64,000 nt of DNA from Lepraria neglecta (GCA_033220425.1 CM065650.1:1550001-1614000), one strand, 5' to 3'; counted from the first letter of the stretch, positions 1 to 12,632 are shown. The notes: generated by a model from the sequence alone, not told the origin. Program-made: numbers and translations.

Positions 1-232
1 CTTGACAAGCTTTCGGATTGAAGCCTGAAGCAAGAAGAATCATCGCCATCTTTCCAATAGTGTGCGTTAAGACCGTTGATAATATCAACACGGATGAATA
101 ATCCCAGTGCTTCAAAGCCAAGTGGTGTCTTACAATCATGCATCATGCATCGTGCATCATTGTCCCCCACTTCTAAATTTTAGCGCCAACAGCAGATGTT
201 CAGCATCAAACACCGAACTAAATGACCACTTC

Positions 233-753
233 TCAAACCCGTGAAGGTGGTCTCATATTCGCCCTTACACGTTCCAGAAGCTCTTCCCTTGTAGCTTTCC
301 GGTCAGGCATGAGCCCTCTCTTTTAATGTATTCTGTCAGTATTTACCCACAAGCAAATACACACGACAGTATCGGAGCGAGTGAGAAGCCTTACCTTTTC
401 CAACCAGGTCTTCAGCTCTGAGTCTGCCCACATTGCGGGATCTGTGTCCGGTACATCTTAGCTTCTATATGACAGACAAGATAGGACGAGAAGCCAGATG
501 CGGCATGACTTACCTCCTTTTGGATCAGCAGCCGGGAACATCTCCCCACCCCAGATCGACCACGCCGCCACTGCTGTGACGATTCCTGCGAAGCCTACGT
601 AATATTAGTAAATCCTAAACAAGAATTCAACCTACTGGTAGCATACCAAGAAAAGCGTTCTGCGAGAGAGTGTCCATCAGCACTTGACACTCAAGATCAA
701 AGATGCTAGCCTCTTACTCGCGATTGCATTGCTCTATCAAGAGGCGTTGGCAT
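233..753 (-). CDS. Small single-pass membrane protein with Ish1/HeH-like tail
   Basis: Five exons can be joined with good splice sites: 753-718, 659-647, 594-514, 456-395 and 319-233, giving 92 residues. After a short N-terminus there is one hydrophobic segment (about residues 15-32, core FAGIVTAVAAWSIWGG), then an acidic linker and a charged C-terminal segment (MWADSELKTWLEKRGL...ATREELLERVRANM) resembling the short helix-extended-helix (Ish1/Msc1, LEM-like) fold. Fungal Ish1-type domains are linked to membranes of the nucleus or mitochondrion; the exact function here is unknown. Exon 2 is only 13 nt. The start is the first ATG giving an open frame through all five exons. The ordered frame across four introns supports a real gene; the family assignment is an inference from sequence feel. 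Confidence 0.6.
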
Positions 754-1094
754 GTTGATCCACGTTGTTTTGTCTTATGGCTAGGCGGCCGTAATTTATT
801 TGGGCCTACTTGCGATTCGTAGATAGAATGGGATGACAGTTTCTCGTTCGATTCTTAGCAGACAAAGAAACAGTCTATAGTGAAGATAAATGATGTAAAG
901 AATCCTGGAGCCTCCAAGGCGGAGCTTTGCCACAATACGTGGCGTCAACTGCAAGCTCCCGCCGCTAGTGGAACTTCCCGCTCGCTTAAGCTACCCACCA
1001 AATTCCATTTCGAAGATCCGAAATCACGACCAAGTCAACGACGACGCGCCAACTCCTCCTCAGAACCCTCATACCTCACACAGACTCGCCCACC

Positions 1095-1519
1095 ATGCCT
1101 CGCGAAGTCTCAGACATCAAGCAATTCATCGAGATCTGCCGGCGAAAAGATGCTAAATGTACAGCCCCAAAAGCGCTCCAAGCCGCGAGACTTTCTGCCC
1201 ACGGAACTTTTGCTGATGAAATCGCTATAGCGGGACACATAAAGCGCAACGGGGCCCACCAGATCAAGTTCAAAGTCCGATGCTCGCGATTCATGTACAC
1301 GCTCGTCCTTCGGGATTCGGAAAAGGCAGATAAGTTGAAGCAGAGCTTGCCACCTAGTACGTGCCTATACCTTTGAAACTGAAGGGGGGACCGGATGGGC
1401 GTATTCGATGGATAGGAGATGGAGTGTGTTAGGGATATTGGCTGACTGGTGCTCGTGTTGCAGATCTTACGATGACGGATGTGCCGAAGAAGAACAAGAA
1501 GGGGAAGAGGACTGCTTGA
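1095..1519 (+). CDS. RPL38: 60S ribosomal protein eL38
   Basis: Structural protein of the large ribosomal subunit. It begins [20 protein letters not shown] and continues [14 protein letters not shown]...[20 protein letters not shown], ending in the basic tail [10 protein letters not shown], the complete eL38 pattern. Exons are 1095-1158, 1231-1356 and 1464-1519, giving 81 residues, the usual size. The first intron (1159-1230, GTACAG...TATAG) is 72 nt and contains no stop in frame, so an unspliced reading would add 24 residues in the middle of the conserved domain; the conserved core shows it must be removed. The second intron runs from GTACGT to CAG. The ATG sits in a good context (CACCATGCC). 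The gene stands alone on the plus strand between two minus-strand genes. Confidence 0.93.
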
Positions 1520-2034
1520 GGGCGAATTTGGGGGGAGAAGGTGGACGTGAGGGGAACGGAGGAGGTCAATTATGTGCATGAGCTGGGAGTCTAGCTGTCA
1601 GAGCATAGCGTGCACGGGAATATTTCCAGCAAAGGAGAAATCAAAAAGACCATCCAGTTATTCAATTGCTCTAAAGCCTGCAGGTGCGAGAGACAATGGT
1701 GAAATGATCAGATGTCGAAACAATTGATTTCAGTTGGCCCACCGACAGCGGAAACCCTTTCATCGCATCCTCCTTCTCTCAGATTGCTTCCTACTATTCA
1801 TTCATAGACGTTCATGTCTGCTCTGCGGATTTCACACCACCAAGCTTTTCTTTCTAGAAGCTGAGTGCTTTGGATGAGCACCCGCGTTAGCGGCTTCTAC
1901 TGCCTCTTATTCTTGATCTCAAAGATGCTAGCAACTCGTTTCTCCTTGCGTGGTATTCGTCGTCACTCTGAAACGCATGAGAGCGCCCAGTTGCGCGTGT
2001 CAAGTGGTGATCTCTCTGCAATAGCTAGGCCTTT
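1520..2034. other. Intergenic stretch, no gene seen
   Basis: This is the shared 3' flank of the convergent eL38 and POL31 genes. Short open frames here lack conserved motifs and I see no RNA gene. Confidence 0.5.
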
Positions 2035-3762
2035 TCATAAGTCATTGAAGACTTTGAAGATGACAATTTCCACCTCAAGAGTATCCATGTCCAGGAGGAC
2101 CATCTCTCCGGTCTCCTTGAACTTCGGCACAGCGATTAATCGCACAGTCTGTCCTGTAGGACCTTCGATGACGGTCGTTTCGAAAGTTGGCTGGCTGCCG
2201 ACGAAGTAGACGTGCGGACACTCTTCGATGACGAATTGGTCCTTGTCTTGGAATGGATAGCACCCTTCAAAGATACATTAGCACCGATTCATTGAAGGAA
2301 GCCCAGAGAGTATTCACATAGCGTATCCGGCGCTGTTGGCGCTCCACACCTCCATCTCAATAAATTCTCCATCATATCCAGTCGCTCTTCTCCTTCTACG
2401 TACTTGAAGACATCATCAATCGGTTGTCCTCCATTACCCATCATCCTCCACCCCTCAACATCGCCTTCCCAGGGATTCGTAACGCTGTCAAACCATCCTG
2501 GCTCCGTAGATCCAGCCATTGGCGAGTAATTCCTACTCCGTGGGAACATAGCAGGATGTATAGGTTGCTGGGGTAATGAGACATTGGCTGGATCGCCCTC
2601 TCCTGGAAGCAGTGTGATTGGGATCGACGGCAACAGCGTGGCAAGGAAGTCATCTAGGCGTTGTGTGGGAGCAGGATTGTAGGCCGCCGAGTCATAGCCG
2701 TACTTCTTGCTCGTCTTTTTGTCCGAGAGCTCGTCTCGAGAATATAAGGGTGTGCCTTCCCTGATCGAGTTCCCAGCTATGATCAATCGTGAGATGTTCC
2801 CGATCTCTTGCTGTGTTGACTGACCGCAAGCTTCCCCTAAAAGGTATTCCATAAGGAGGTCTAGAGTCAAGGTATCACCTTCGTCGCCGTTAATGCCCAA
2901 ACCGCTCACAATCGCCACCTTGGTTCCTTCTCTTCGCCCTTTCTGTTCTTTCTTACTCGACTTTCCGTTGCCATTCGCCAGCACAGCTGATACTTCATCT
3001 CGCTCCCATCGTTGTGGTTGACGGGGCAGGTCTGGCACTTTCATATCAATGATCTCAAAGTCGCCATTGGCGTTCTCTGTTCCCATGACCGCCATGATGC
3101 ATCCAGTAACTAGCATAGATATCTGTAGAGGTGTGCCGATGAGTCGTAGCCGGCCTGATTCGTCTTCAAGCATGGTCTGGTCCTGGCCAGATGGGGAGAT
3201 GTATTTCTCGCGAGGTGGAGGAGCAGAAATCCAGTGCTAGACATCGAACAATCATTCAGCGTTCGAACGGAGCAATCCATGGCAAGGTGCAGACGTACAT
3301 CCTTCGATATATCATCCAAAATATTCGGCTTCAATGGCATGTCCATATAGACCGTCCCTGCAACCCAGCATAGCTCACCCTGCCGTACGTCAAGGACTCG
3401 ATCGACCCGCCGTACACTCTCCCCCGCTGTCTGAATCGCTCAGTATCACATCGACTATCCCCTCGAAGCAAACTCTGGGATATGTACCTCAATTTCCCCC
3501 CACGCTTCTGCAGCAATTTCTTCGACGGCTGGCTTGAGCTTCGCCAGCCGCAGAAAGTAGATGTCCCCATATTGCTGCTGGTAGTGCTTTTGGTCGCCCT
3601 TCGCGAGATCGAATGAGTGGAGAGGATTGTAGGAGGATGGTATTCGGTCAATCGTAGGGTATTCCTCGTTCCTATGACTGCTTTAGTAGTGGCGCACATG
3701 ACAGAAAGCCAGGTGTCTTACGATGGAGCTTGCAAAAGCGCATCAACATCTTGATCTGCCAT
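2035..3762 (-). CDS. POL31: DNA polymerase delta small (B) subunit
   Basis: Regulatory B subunit (POLD2/Cdc1/Pol31) of the replicative polymerase delta; bridges the catalytic and third subunits in the nucleus. Five exons join cleanly: 3762-3722, 3671-3488, 3430-3299, 3236-2318 and 2264-2035, giving 501 residues. Diagnostic stretches are VDRVLDV..GELCWVAGTVYMDM, LKPNILDDISKD-HWISAPP in the N-terminal OB-fold region, VAIVSGLGI at the start of the inactivated calcineurin-like phosphoesterase domain, the LLPGEGDPANVSLPQQPIHP motif, and the C-terminal run ECPHVYFVGSQP. The last splice restores APDTL-WCYPF, typical of the family. Its start lies 280 bp from the divergent CorA-type gene. Two ACGCG cores upstream fit S-phase (MBF-type) control. 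Confidence 0.93.
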
Positions 3763-3798
3763 AATGACGGTTATGTTGAGTTGTGATGATGTTGACCA

Positions 3799-3833
3799 TC
3801 GCGTAAACTATTTGGCCTCGGAAACGTGACGCG
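3799..3833. promoter_or_regulatory. Possible MBF/MCB-like sites upstream of POL31
   Basis: Two ACGCG cores (ACGCGA read on the minus strand at 3799-3804, and GACGCG at 3828-3833) lie about 37 and 66 bp upstream of the POL31 start. MCB boxes (ACGCGT) drive S-phase genes, including replication polymerase genes, in yeasts. Neither site is a full palindromic box, so this is an inference. Confidence 0.3.
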
Positions 3834-4042
3834 CTGTAATAAATGGCCCCAAATAAGTCTAGTCGATACCTCCAACCCTAAGACCGAGCCTTGCTCGGTC
3901 GAACTCGGTGCTGATATTGAGGCCTCCTGAAATCTTCTGTACAGATCTCAACTTTTGCTCGAGCTTCGTTGGAGGTGGACTCTTTTCAGACCTGAATAGC
4001 TGTTGTGTATACATTTCACTCTAGAGTGAAAGTCTCGTATCA

Positions 4043-5582
4043 ATGGAATCATCCCAATTAGACTCCCAAACAAGCATTGCCCAAGGCGAAGATCCCCCAA
4101 TTGCCGACCCCACAATTAATCCCGCTCCGACATCTCTTGGCGAGCTTGGCAACGACAACATTAACACGCATTACGTCCAACCAGAAGTCAAAGGCATCCA
4201 ACATCTCTCCCGCAAGTCGCGTAAAGCCACCAAGAGCACATTGCAGCCGTTCGAAGGATGGGAGCAACCGCCGGCCGAGAATCGCGGACCGTATCACGAA
4301 TATGTCCATGAATTGGTGCAGGCTGGATGGGACAACCTCAAGACCCTGGATGACTACATGAGCAAGGACATTGAGGATCAGGATCTGGTGATATCAGTGT
4401 TGGATATCACAGATGACCATCAGCAGAAGCAATGGCCAGATATACACGATTACACGTTGCTGAAGAAGTTCATCGACGAGCAAAGTCGCACAGGGGTGAA
4501 AGTCCGATTATATATTGCTGAACAGCGCGGACCTCTCTCAGCTGGCGTGATGGAGGCGTTTGGGAGCTCGTTGGACCTAGATCCGCGCTTTTTCCAATGG
4601 AGCATCAAGGGGAACAAACATGTCCTTGAACCGTCAGAGCGGCATAGGGCACCTTATACCAACATAGGATTCGGAGTTCCAAAGCTGTCGACGCCATTGA
4701 GAACGGACGCGGAGAGATTTAAGGTCACAGTATACGTCAAGCCAGACGACGTTGGTGACGGTTGGACTGGAGTCTTCCTCTTCAGCTCCCACAGCAAAAT
4801 GGCACTCTCGTCACGCAACCTCATCTCACCACCCAACTTCAACTCCCCTCGACCTGCACCGACTCCCCTCTCCCCAAAATCTTTTCGCGAAATCTATCTT
4901 GAAACATTCGCCTACCTCGATCTCGCACACGCGACCGTTTCCCCATTCTACGCAATCTCCTATCTCCTGCGCCTCAACTGCCTATGCTGGGACAAAGTGA
5001 TCACCAACATCCGCGATGAGGACCGCCGTATCAACGGTGTTTCCGATACCACTGTAGGCCATGTGGAGGAGATTCAAAGATCGCTATCGGTCGTACAACG
5101 TGGTGGAAGTTTGGGCTGGGCTGGCGGCGATTCCAAATTGACGGAGGAGACGAGGAAAGCGCTGGAGGAGGATTTCAAGCACTTGGTTGAGCAGACGGAT
5201 CTCTTATGGGTGACTAGGGACAAGATGGCGACAACGAGGCGGCAGAAGTCTGAGACGAGGTGGACGACACTGACGAATACGTTTACCTATGTGTACACTC
5301 TTCTTCTACTCATCCATCTTTGGATAATCGCATGCTGACTATTGTCACAGATTCGCACCCGTTACGATCATCAGCGGTGTCTATGGCATGAACGTATCCC
5401 AGATCAGTGGCAGCAATACTAACCCGGATATCTGGCAGTTTTTTGTAGCGATCGCCATATTGAACGTTTTGATCGTTCTATTTCTCGCTGTATCGAATTG
5501 GCTGCATATTATAAGCAAGCATGGGAGGAAAGCAGGAGCGAAAGAGGTGTTTGGCTTTGCACTGGGAAGGGTCGGGAAGTAG
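4043..5582 (+). CDS. CorA-like Mg2+ transporter family protein
   Basis: Predicted membrane protein of the CorA metal-ion transporter superfamily, 493 residues from exons 4043-5292 and 5351-5582. The long hydrophilic N-terminal part (about 370 residues) ends in a charged helical region. The second exon completes the first transmembrane helix (TYV-FAPVTIISGVYG) and carries the GMN signature at about residues 429-431, followed by a second transmembrane helix (FFVAIAILNVLIVLFLAV). Two helices with GMN at the end of the first is the CorA hallmark. The phase-2 join is chosen because the unspliced frame stops before the GMN motif. Transport substrate and membrane (plasma, vacuolar or mitochondrial) cannot be told; many fungal paralogues of this divergent type are uncharacterised. 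Confidence 0.85.
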
Positions 5583-5964
5583 ATGATACCCCTGAGCGCT
5601 GGATTCGGAATTTGACTGAGCAACCATCTTGAGATGGATATCCGTAAAGTGTATGTAGGCTGAACCATGAGCTTTGATAAGTATTGGTACATATTGCCAA
5701 AACGGAATAGTCTTCGAGGCGTCTAGCGCTAAAACAGGCAGCGACATATTCTCTAAACCACCAATATCCGTGATCTGAATGCACGTATGACTGCTATGAA
5801 GACAACTAGCGTCCGTACCTAAGCTGAGGACAACTTAATCGTTATTTATGCCTGAGCGGGAAACAAGGACTTCCATTCATCTTCCTTACGCTCTATAGCC
5901 ACATTGGCTAACTTCCTGTTGTCTGCGGCAGGCTACGGAACACCACGAGAATTTGTATCTCATA

Positions 5965-8012
5965 ATGTTGTGTGCAGACTGTGAGAACATTGTTCTTGAC
6001 TATGACAAACGTGACTTCAATCACATCCCGGCAGCGTACGAGCGGTGTGACTATTATCCTGCCCTTCCACTTCTGGGCTTGGGAGCCCACAATGGATGCG
6101 AGTTCTGCCAGCTTTTACATGATACAATCAAGACTACGTTAGCATCAAAGATTGATCTGGATGAGCACTCATCGGAGCCCATTTAAATCTACAACGCATG
6201 CTTTTTCTGCGACCAGACTGGGGTCTATGAACTGACTTTAGAGGTCAATGATCCTTCAGTAGGTACTTTCTTTCTACGAGTCACTGTATCCGCAGACGAA
6301 GGTGAGTCTATCTTTGGAATTTTCTCGAGCGTAGAGAGTTGATAAGGTTTAGGCTCCCCTGTGGCTGAGTATGTAATACTTCATGGCAGACCTATCTCCT
6401 CTAGTTCCACCTCGAAAACTTGCCTAAGAGTTATGCATACTTAGATTGACGAGTGTAGAGAAAGTCATACTGCATGCCGTATTGGAAATTTCAATGTGCT
6501 TGCCAACACGCGTCATCGATGTGGGACATCCCAATGGCATTCAGCATCTTTACCTCCTTCTGAGCAAAGGCAGATATGGTCGCGATGCTGCTCTAAGTCA
6601 TTGTTGGGGTCCGCCATCCACCACGGATCCGATTCTAAAGACAGAGAGGAAGATTCTACCTGAAAGGCTCCATAGCATTCCGGTGAAGAGGTAAGCTTCA
6701 GTCTAAAACCGTACATTATTGTACCTCTTACTGATCCATCCAGTATGCCCCAGAATTTCCAAGATGCGGTGTTGATGACCCGCCTACTACATCTCTGTTA
6801 TTTGTGGATCGATTCATTGTGTATCATCCAGGATAGCAAATTCGACTGGGAACAAGAAGGTGCAAAGATGGACCAAGTGTAAAAAAACGCGTATGTGGCA
6901 ATTGCCGCAACATCAGCAACGACAAGCCATGACGGATTCTTGCAGGGAAGTCCAGCCCCGGAACACGCCATCACTTTATCCTAGTATTCCAGCGATCGTG
7001 TACTATCGCGAGGTGTTGTCTATTTCGCGGTTACGGATGGGGAAACCAACAATTTTGAGAAAAGCGTCCAGTCTGCAGCCTGGAATAGAAGAGGTTGGAC
7101 TCTTCAGGAAAGATACTTGTCTCAGCGGGTTCTACATTTCTGCTTAGCGCAGGCTTATTCTGAATGCAGGGCAGGCTATAGGACTGAGAGTAATGAGCCT
7201 GTGGCCTCGGCTCCAATGGGAGCCTTTGTATCACGCGAGGATTCCGAAGCAACGTCCCCTTCTGTCTTTGATACTCGCGATAAATTTACGAAAGAGGGCA
7301 TAGATTGGTAGCGCAATACTCTGCTCGGAAACTGACATATGAGTCCGACAAGCTGCCCGCAATTTCTGGAGCCGCGCGAGAGATCGCATTGAGCACTCAC
7401 GATGAATACTTGGCAGGACTCTGGAAGGGCGATCTGGCACAAGGCCTACTTTGGCCTCATACGAAGACATTGACACGCTGCATCGACTTGAAACATACCG
7501 CGGACCATCATGGTCCAGGGTGAGCTTGGATGGTCAGATTATTTGACCACTCCACGGGGAAACCGCAAATTGGCGCTCTTTGAGTCGTTAATCGGAGCCT
7601 GTGCTGCAGTTCGTTGATGCAAATATAACGACAACCGGCGACAACCCCTATGGCGGCGTTTCGGAAGCAAATCTAAGGCTGGACGCAACAATTTTGTCTA
7701 TGCTTATTCATCGCCAGCCTGATAGATGCGATCCCCTACACGCTTTTCATTATGACTGACTTGGAGTATAATGGCGTCAAAATAAGGGCAGGGCGCATCG
7801 AAATGCGGCATACCGAATTTCCCTCAGGCAAGATCGACTGTCTGCAAGTTGGACCTCAGTTTGACGGACTTGATGTGCGTGAGGATTCGTGGTCTGGTCT
7901 ACTGTTGGAAGAGACTGAAGGAAGATTTCGCCGCGTTGGAGTATTCTTCCTTCTTGAAGACTATGTCGACTTCTTCGATGGCTTTGAACCAAGGTTAATT
8001 GAGTTGATATGA
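5965..8012 (+). pseudogene. Broken HET-domain (heterokaryon incompatibility) gene
   Basis: Pieces of a HET-domain protein appear in order. An N-terminal cysteine-containing segment (CADC near the start, GCEFCQLLHD later) is followed by the HET signature ALSHCWGP near 6590, then YLWIDSLCIIQDS near 6800, KNAYVAIAATSAT near 6890, and AWNRRGWTLQERYLSQRVLHF near 7080-7140. The typical C-terminal block (YSARKLTYESDKLPAISGAAREI, YLAGLWKGDL) lies at 7320-7440 and a further tail ends at 8012. HET proteins trigger cell death on fusion of incompatible strains. The conserved blocks are interrupted by several in-frame stops and frame changes, more than introns can explain, so I call it a pseudogene. It is the host's own accessory gene. 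Confidence 0.8.
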
Positions 8013-8410
8013 TCCACGATGTTACGAGCCGGACTCGCAGACTTAGCTCAAACAAACCGACACACATACGCTTTCCAGACTCACAGGTACCAGGGAAGGT
8101 CGAAACGGCCTCTCTGCACGAGACTTCTTCTGCAGTAGTCCATTCTCATATTAGCACTTAGGTGGAAAGGCAGACTCATGAGTCAAAGTTTGGTGACTGT
8201 TCACCGGCGATAGGGGATGAGAAGTGCGTCAAGTCAAAAGGGAAGAAGCTGAAAAGAGAAGCAAAGATTGATACACATGCACTGGCATTCAGCCAAGCTA
8301 CGCGCAAGCAGAGTGGATTGTTGAAAGCAGTAGTCATGCGGAGAGCGTCTTTTCGGCGTTTCTGGCTCTAGTGAGCTAGATATGGCTATTGCGGCATACC
8401 ATTCGAAGAA

Positions 8411-8735
8411 GACTGGGAGACAAAAAACAAGGCTCGGGAGCGGAGGCTAGGGGGCAAAAAGTTGTTACGGAGTAGAGTTCTCGCTAGAAGGGAAGTGTCA
8501 GGAGTAGGAGACAGGGGATAAAAGCTGGCCAGGAAGCAGAGAATGGGGCACAAAAGGATACTATAGAGCAGGGTTCTCGCCGAAGGAGATGTCTCAGGAG
8601 TATAAGACAGGAGACAAAAGACAATCACAGAGCAGGCTCCTGCCAGAATACAAGCCTCAGACGTAGTAAATGTGGCACAAAAGGCTCCCTTGGAGCAGAG
8701 TTCTGGCCAATACACAAGTCCTTCGAGCAGGAGAA
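8411..8735. repeat. Degenerate intergenic tandem repeat
   Basis: Four diverged copies can be aligned by eye. Each has a GGCAAAA/GACAAAA core, then GAGCAG or GAGTAG, then GTTCTCGC or a variant, and most end in CAGGAGTA. Copy length is irregular, about 60-95 bp. The minus-strand open frame through the array has no recognisable domain. Confidence 0.55.
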
Positions 8736-9424
8736 AGGGTATAATACGCGCTCTGGAAGCAGTGCACAGACAGATCTGAGGGCATTGACCCCAAAAAGTG
8801 CATCAACGAGTCTACTATGTCCTCACATCAATAGTCCACCAAGACACATCTTAGTCGCGGCAGGTCTGAAGGATGGAGATGCCTCGCCCTCATAATGCAC
8901 AAAGCTCCATACCTCTAAGGGCAGGTTCTTACATGCTGAGATACAAGGCACGGTTTCGATTTCGCGCTTAGCTTGTGATCTGCCAACAATGGGAAGTTGT
9001 GTTGGAGACGGTGTGTGTCTGTTCAGTAGCGCTTGGTATGGGTCATAGAAAAGTAGCAGACGTTGGAGACGGAAAAAATGGCTCGCTCGTAGCAAAATAT
9101 TCCGGACGAGGGCCCCACAAAGTTGCCTTTGGGAGCTCCATTCTCAGACATTTACTGCACAAAGCAAGTCCCGCTGAGTCCCAGTCGTCGGATACCCTGG
9201 GATTCTAGCCCAGAGAATCAACCATGCAGTGCTTCTTGCGAGATGGTTTAGTCTTCGAGGCATAGGAGACACCCAAAATGTTATGACATCAGCGAGAATG
9301 TGTAGGGTATGTGTTGGTTTGTATCCATATCCATATCCAGCGCCATTCGCTATGCCCGCCATCCCGGAGTAGAGTACATACTATACATCGCTTTTAGACC
9401 ATGCATGCTTGAGCTGGTGGTCGG
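8736..9424. other. Intergenic stretch, no gene seen
   Basis: Downstream flank of the CYM1 gene. Short open frames on both strands show no conserved motif. Confidence 0.45.
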
Positions 9425-12400
9425 TCAAGCATGGTCCAGATCACTAGCGCTCAAATCACTAGCCCCAGCTGATTCCGAAGGCTTGCTCAATTTCATGCTC
9501 TTGATCTCCCATCCTTCGCTTTCTTTAACCCAGTCCTTCTTCTGACCAAGGACGGCAATCCGCGCAGCTCCCATTCCCTCAACCAAATACCTCTGGGCTA
9601 CGTCTCTCACGTCTTCCTTCTTAACGTCCAACAACTGCTCTCTCTTCTTCTGTTCCATGTCCTCATCAATGCCACTCAAAAATCTAGTCATACCCTCTTG
9701 ACTAACACTCTCAGGCGCATCTACGCCTTGGAAGACGCTCAATTTCGCTTCTTCGAGATCGCGGTCCGTCCAGTCTTTGTCTCGGGCCCAGCGACCGGCG
9801 TCACGCATGATTTTGAGTGTGTTCTGGGGATTTGGATCGCGGTAGCTGTAGTAGCCGAACAGGCCGCTTAGACCTCGTGCATATGCACCGCCGCCGTACG
9901 CTCCGCCCTTTTCGCGGATTTCGTGGTGGAGATGTTTATGTGTGAGGAGTTGAGAGAGGATTTGGAGGGGTGCACCGGAGGGGTGGACGTAGGATACGGT
10001 GGGTAGAGCAAGGGCGGAGTAGTAGACCTGGTAAGGAAATGGGAAGAAGGTTGTCGGACTAAATACGTCTTTCGGGACGGGCGATTGCTCTTTCGGTGTT
10101 GTGGTAGATGCTGGGAGTCCTGAAAGGAACTTCTGCAGCGCTGCTTCATTTGTAGACACTGACTCGGGGCCACATGTGAGTGCAGCTCGGAAGCTGGATG
10201 AATTGGAGATAGCAAATTGTTGGATGGTTTTCAACTTTGCAATGACATCTCCAAGCCCTTCAACTGCAGTCCTATTGGCCAAGTCCCCCGACTGCTGAAC
10301 TTGCGTCAGGCCTCCGATTTGCTCATTTAGTAATCCATGCGGCGTCAATCCTGCTTCTGCATATCGACGAGCATACGAATGCCCAGAACCTGCAACAGCA
10401 TCTAGAGCGCCACTCGCATCGGCTTGAAGCAGCTGTCTTATCTTGCTCTCGGCTTCTGGACTGTCAAAGTTGGTTTCTTGGATGATGGTGCGTAAGAGTT
10501 CGTACATGGCTGGAACATTACTGTCCAACGCGTAGCCAGAGAATGAGAAGCCTTCAGCAGATGCTTTCATATCCATGGGTGAAGGCGAAGCGGAATAGGA
10601 TGCTCTGATGCCGCCAGTCTTCAGCTTAATAAGGTCTTCAAGCTCTTCCATAGTCTTGTCTTTCGTGCCAAGCCGCATAATTGAGTCGGTGAAGAGTGGA
10701 ATAAGCATGCGTAGTTCTGTAGGCAGACTAGCAAGAGCGTTAATGGCTCGAAAGTATGTTAATCCATTGGTACTAGCTTCTCGCCATTGGACCTTGACAT
10801 CGCCTAGTTTTGAATCCCGTACTGCTTTCCTCGCCATCTCACGAGGGATGTCCTTTACGTGAACGGTGGGCAGACAGCTCAGGTCTTGATCGCTTGCTTT
10901 CTCTTGGTCCTCGAGCAATTCCAGTTCTCGTGCTGCGAGCTGCTTCTGCGCTTCAGCCTCTCCGCCTGCCTGCTCGGTCACCTCTGATATCTTTGCTGCC
11001 AAGCGTGTAGCTTCTTCAGAACTTAATTCTTCCCCATAGGTATCGGAGGGTTCCATGGTGAATGTCAAAGTATTGTCGTTTAAAAGGTACTTTTCAAGCA
11101 AGCTCTCTAGATAGCTTTTTTCGGCAAATCGTTGTTTGAAAGCGATCACGACATCATCCCAAGCAAGCGCGTCGAAGGGGTCGACGCCATTGAACCAGCC
11201 AGGCTGTACTCGCTGCATCAGTCCCATACCGAAATTGGCAGTTTTGTGTTTCAGAGCTAGCTCAAGCTGATGCAAGATGCCATCTACTTTGCCCTTGTCA
11301 AAGCCCTTCTGATGGACTTCCTGCAACTTGGATTGGATGGTCTCCTTGACTTTCGGAACATCGGTTTCTCTGACACCATTCAGACCGATGGAGAAAATTC
11401 CTACTTTGCCACCGCCATCGAATCCAGTGTTCGGGCTCCAGTCTGGGCCCAAACCAGCTTCTATGAGTGCTTGGTACAGGGGTGAGCCATATCCGTCTGT
11501 CAATAAAGATGACATGACACCCAAAGAGAACGTTTCCAGTATGTTTGAAGTATCTCCCGTTATCCAAGAGGTAGATGTTTTATATTGCATGTCTTTGTCA
11601 ACCAGCGGATCTCTAGGTCCCTTGATGGTGTGATATAGCGGCCCTTGCTCCAGGTTAATAGGTGTCTTTATAACTTTATCCGCCTGGATCTTATCAAAGG
11701 GATCCAATTGTCGACCAACTTCTTGAAGATGGTCTGCCAATGGCATGTCTCCGTACGTAAACAACTTGGCGTTACTGGGATGGTAGTTCTTCGCGTGAAA
11801 ATCTTTCAGATTCTTGTATGTGAGATCAGTCATCTTCTGAGGATCGCCGCCAGAATTGTTAATGTCTGGAAAGATATGATCCTGGAATCTAATGTAGTAT
11901 AGATAGCTTGCGTCCGACATTTGTCCCTTCATCTCATTGTATACGACGCCTTTGAATACCAGCTTGTCGTGCTCGCTCTCATCCTGGCCTTCAGTAGCAG
12001 CCTTTGGGTTCTGAGGTCCAATCCGCCAACCCTCCTGCGTGAAATCATTTTCGTTCAGCAGCGGGTGTAGTGTGGCGTCCAAATAGACGGACATTAAGTT
12101 CTTAAAGTCCTGCTGATTTGTAGTTGCGAATGGATAGGATGTATGGTCTGACGAAGTAAAGGCATTCATGAAATTCGATAGTGATCGAGGGAGCATCTTG
12201 AAGAAAGGGTCTCGAACAGGATACCTAAGTTGCCGTCAGTGGATTCCTCAGTCAAATCCTTTGTTTAGCATACTTCTGGCTTCCACAAAGAGTAGTGTGT
12301 TCCAGGATATGGGGCACACCAGTGTCGTCCGGTGGATTGGTCTTGAACCCAACGGAGAAGACATTGTTCTTGTCGTCTCTTGCAACATGCAGATATTCCG

Positions 12401-12632
12401 CTCCGGTCTTGTCATGTTCCAGATGGAATGCTGTAAGCTGGAGCTCCGAGACGTGCTTCGAGCGCTTCAGTGTAAAGCCATGAATGTTTTCGCCTGGTTG
12501 AGGATATTGCTTGAGGTCTGTCACAGAGGCAAGACCTCGTCGATTTAAAGGTTGAAGGACGCGTTTGCAAAGTTGCCATCGCGTGTGGCGAGCTTTCCCA
12601 TACGCGACCCATCTTGGAGGCCCACGTAACAT
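9425..12632 (-). CDS. CYM1: Mitochondrial presequence protease (PreP/Cym1, M16C)
   Basis: Zinc metalloprotease of the mitochondrial matrix or intermembrane space that degrades cleaved presequences and other short peptides. Two exons, 12632-12274 and 12224-9425, give 1052 residues, close to the usual 990-1050. The basic N-terminus ([19 protein letters not shown]) looks like a mitochondrial targeting peptide. The inverted zinc motif HxxEH is HILEH at residues 108-112, with the downstream [17 protein letters not shown] segment typical of M16C. The C-terminal half carries the conserved [11 protein letters not shown] motif. The single intron (GTATGC...CTTAG) splits GSQK-YPVRDPF. It is divergent to the taxilin gene 610 bp away. 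An in-frame TAA just upstream fixes the start within this exon. Confidence 0.94.

Noticed and set aside
880-1579. Overlapping open frames around eL38 on both strands
   Set aside because: They are other-register readings of the eL38 exons and leader and have no conserved motif.
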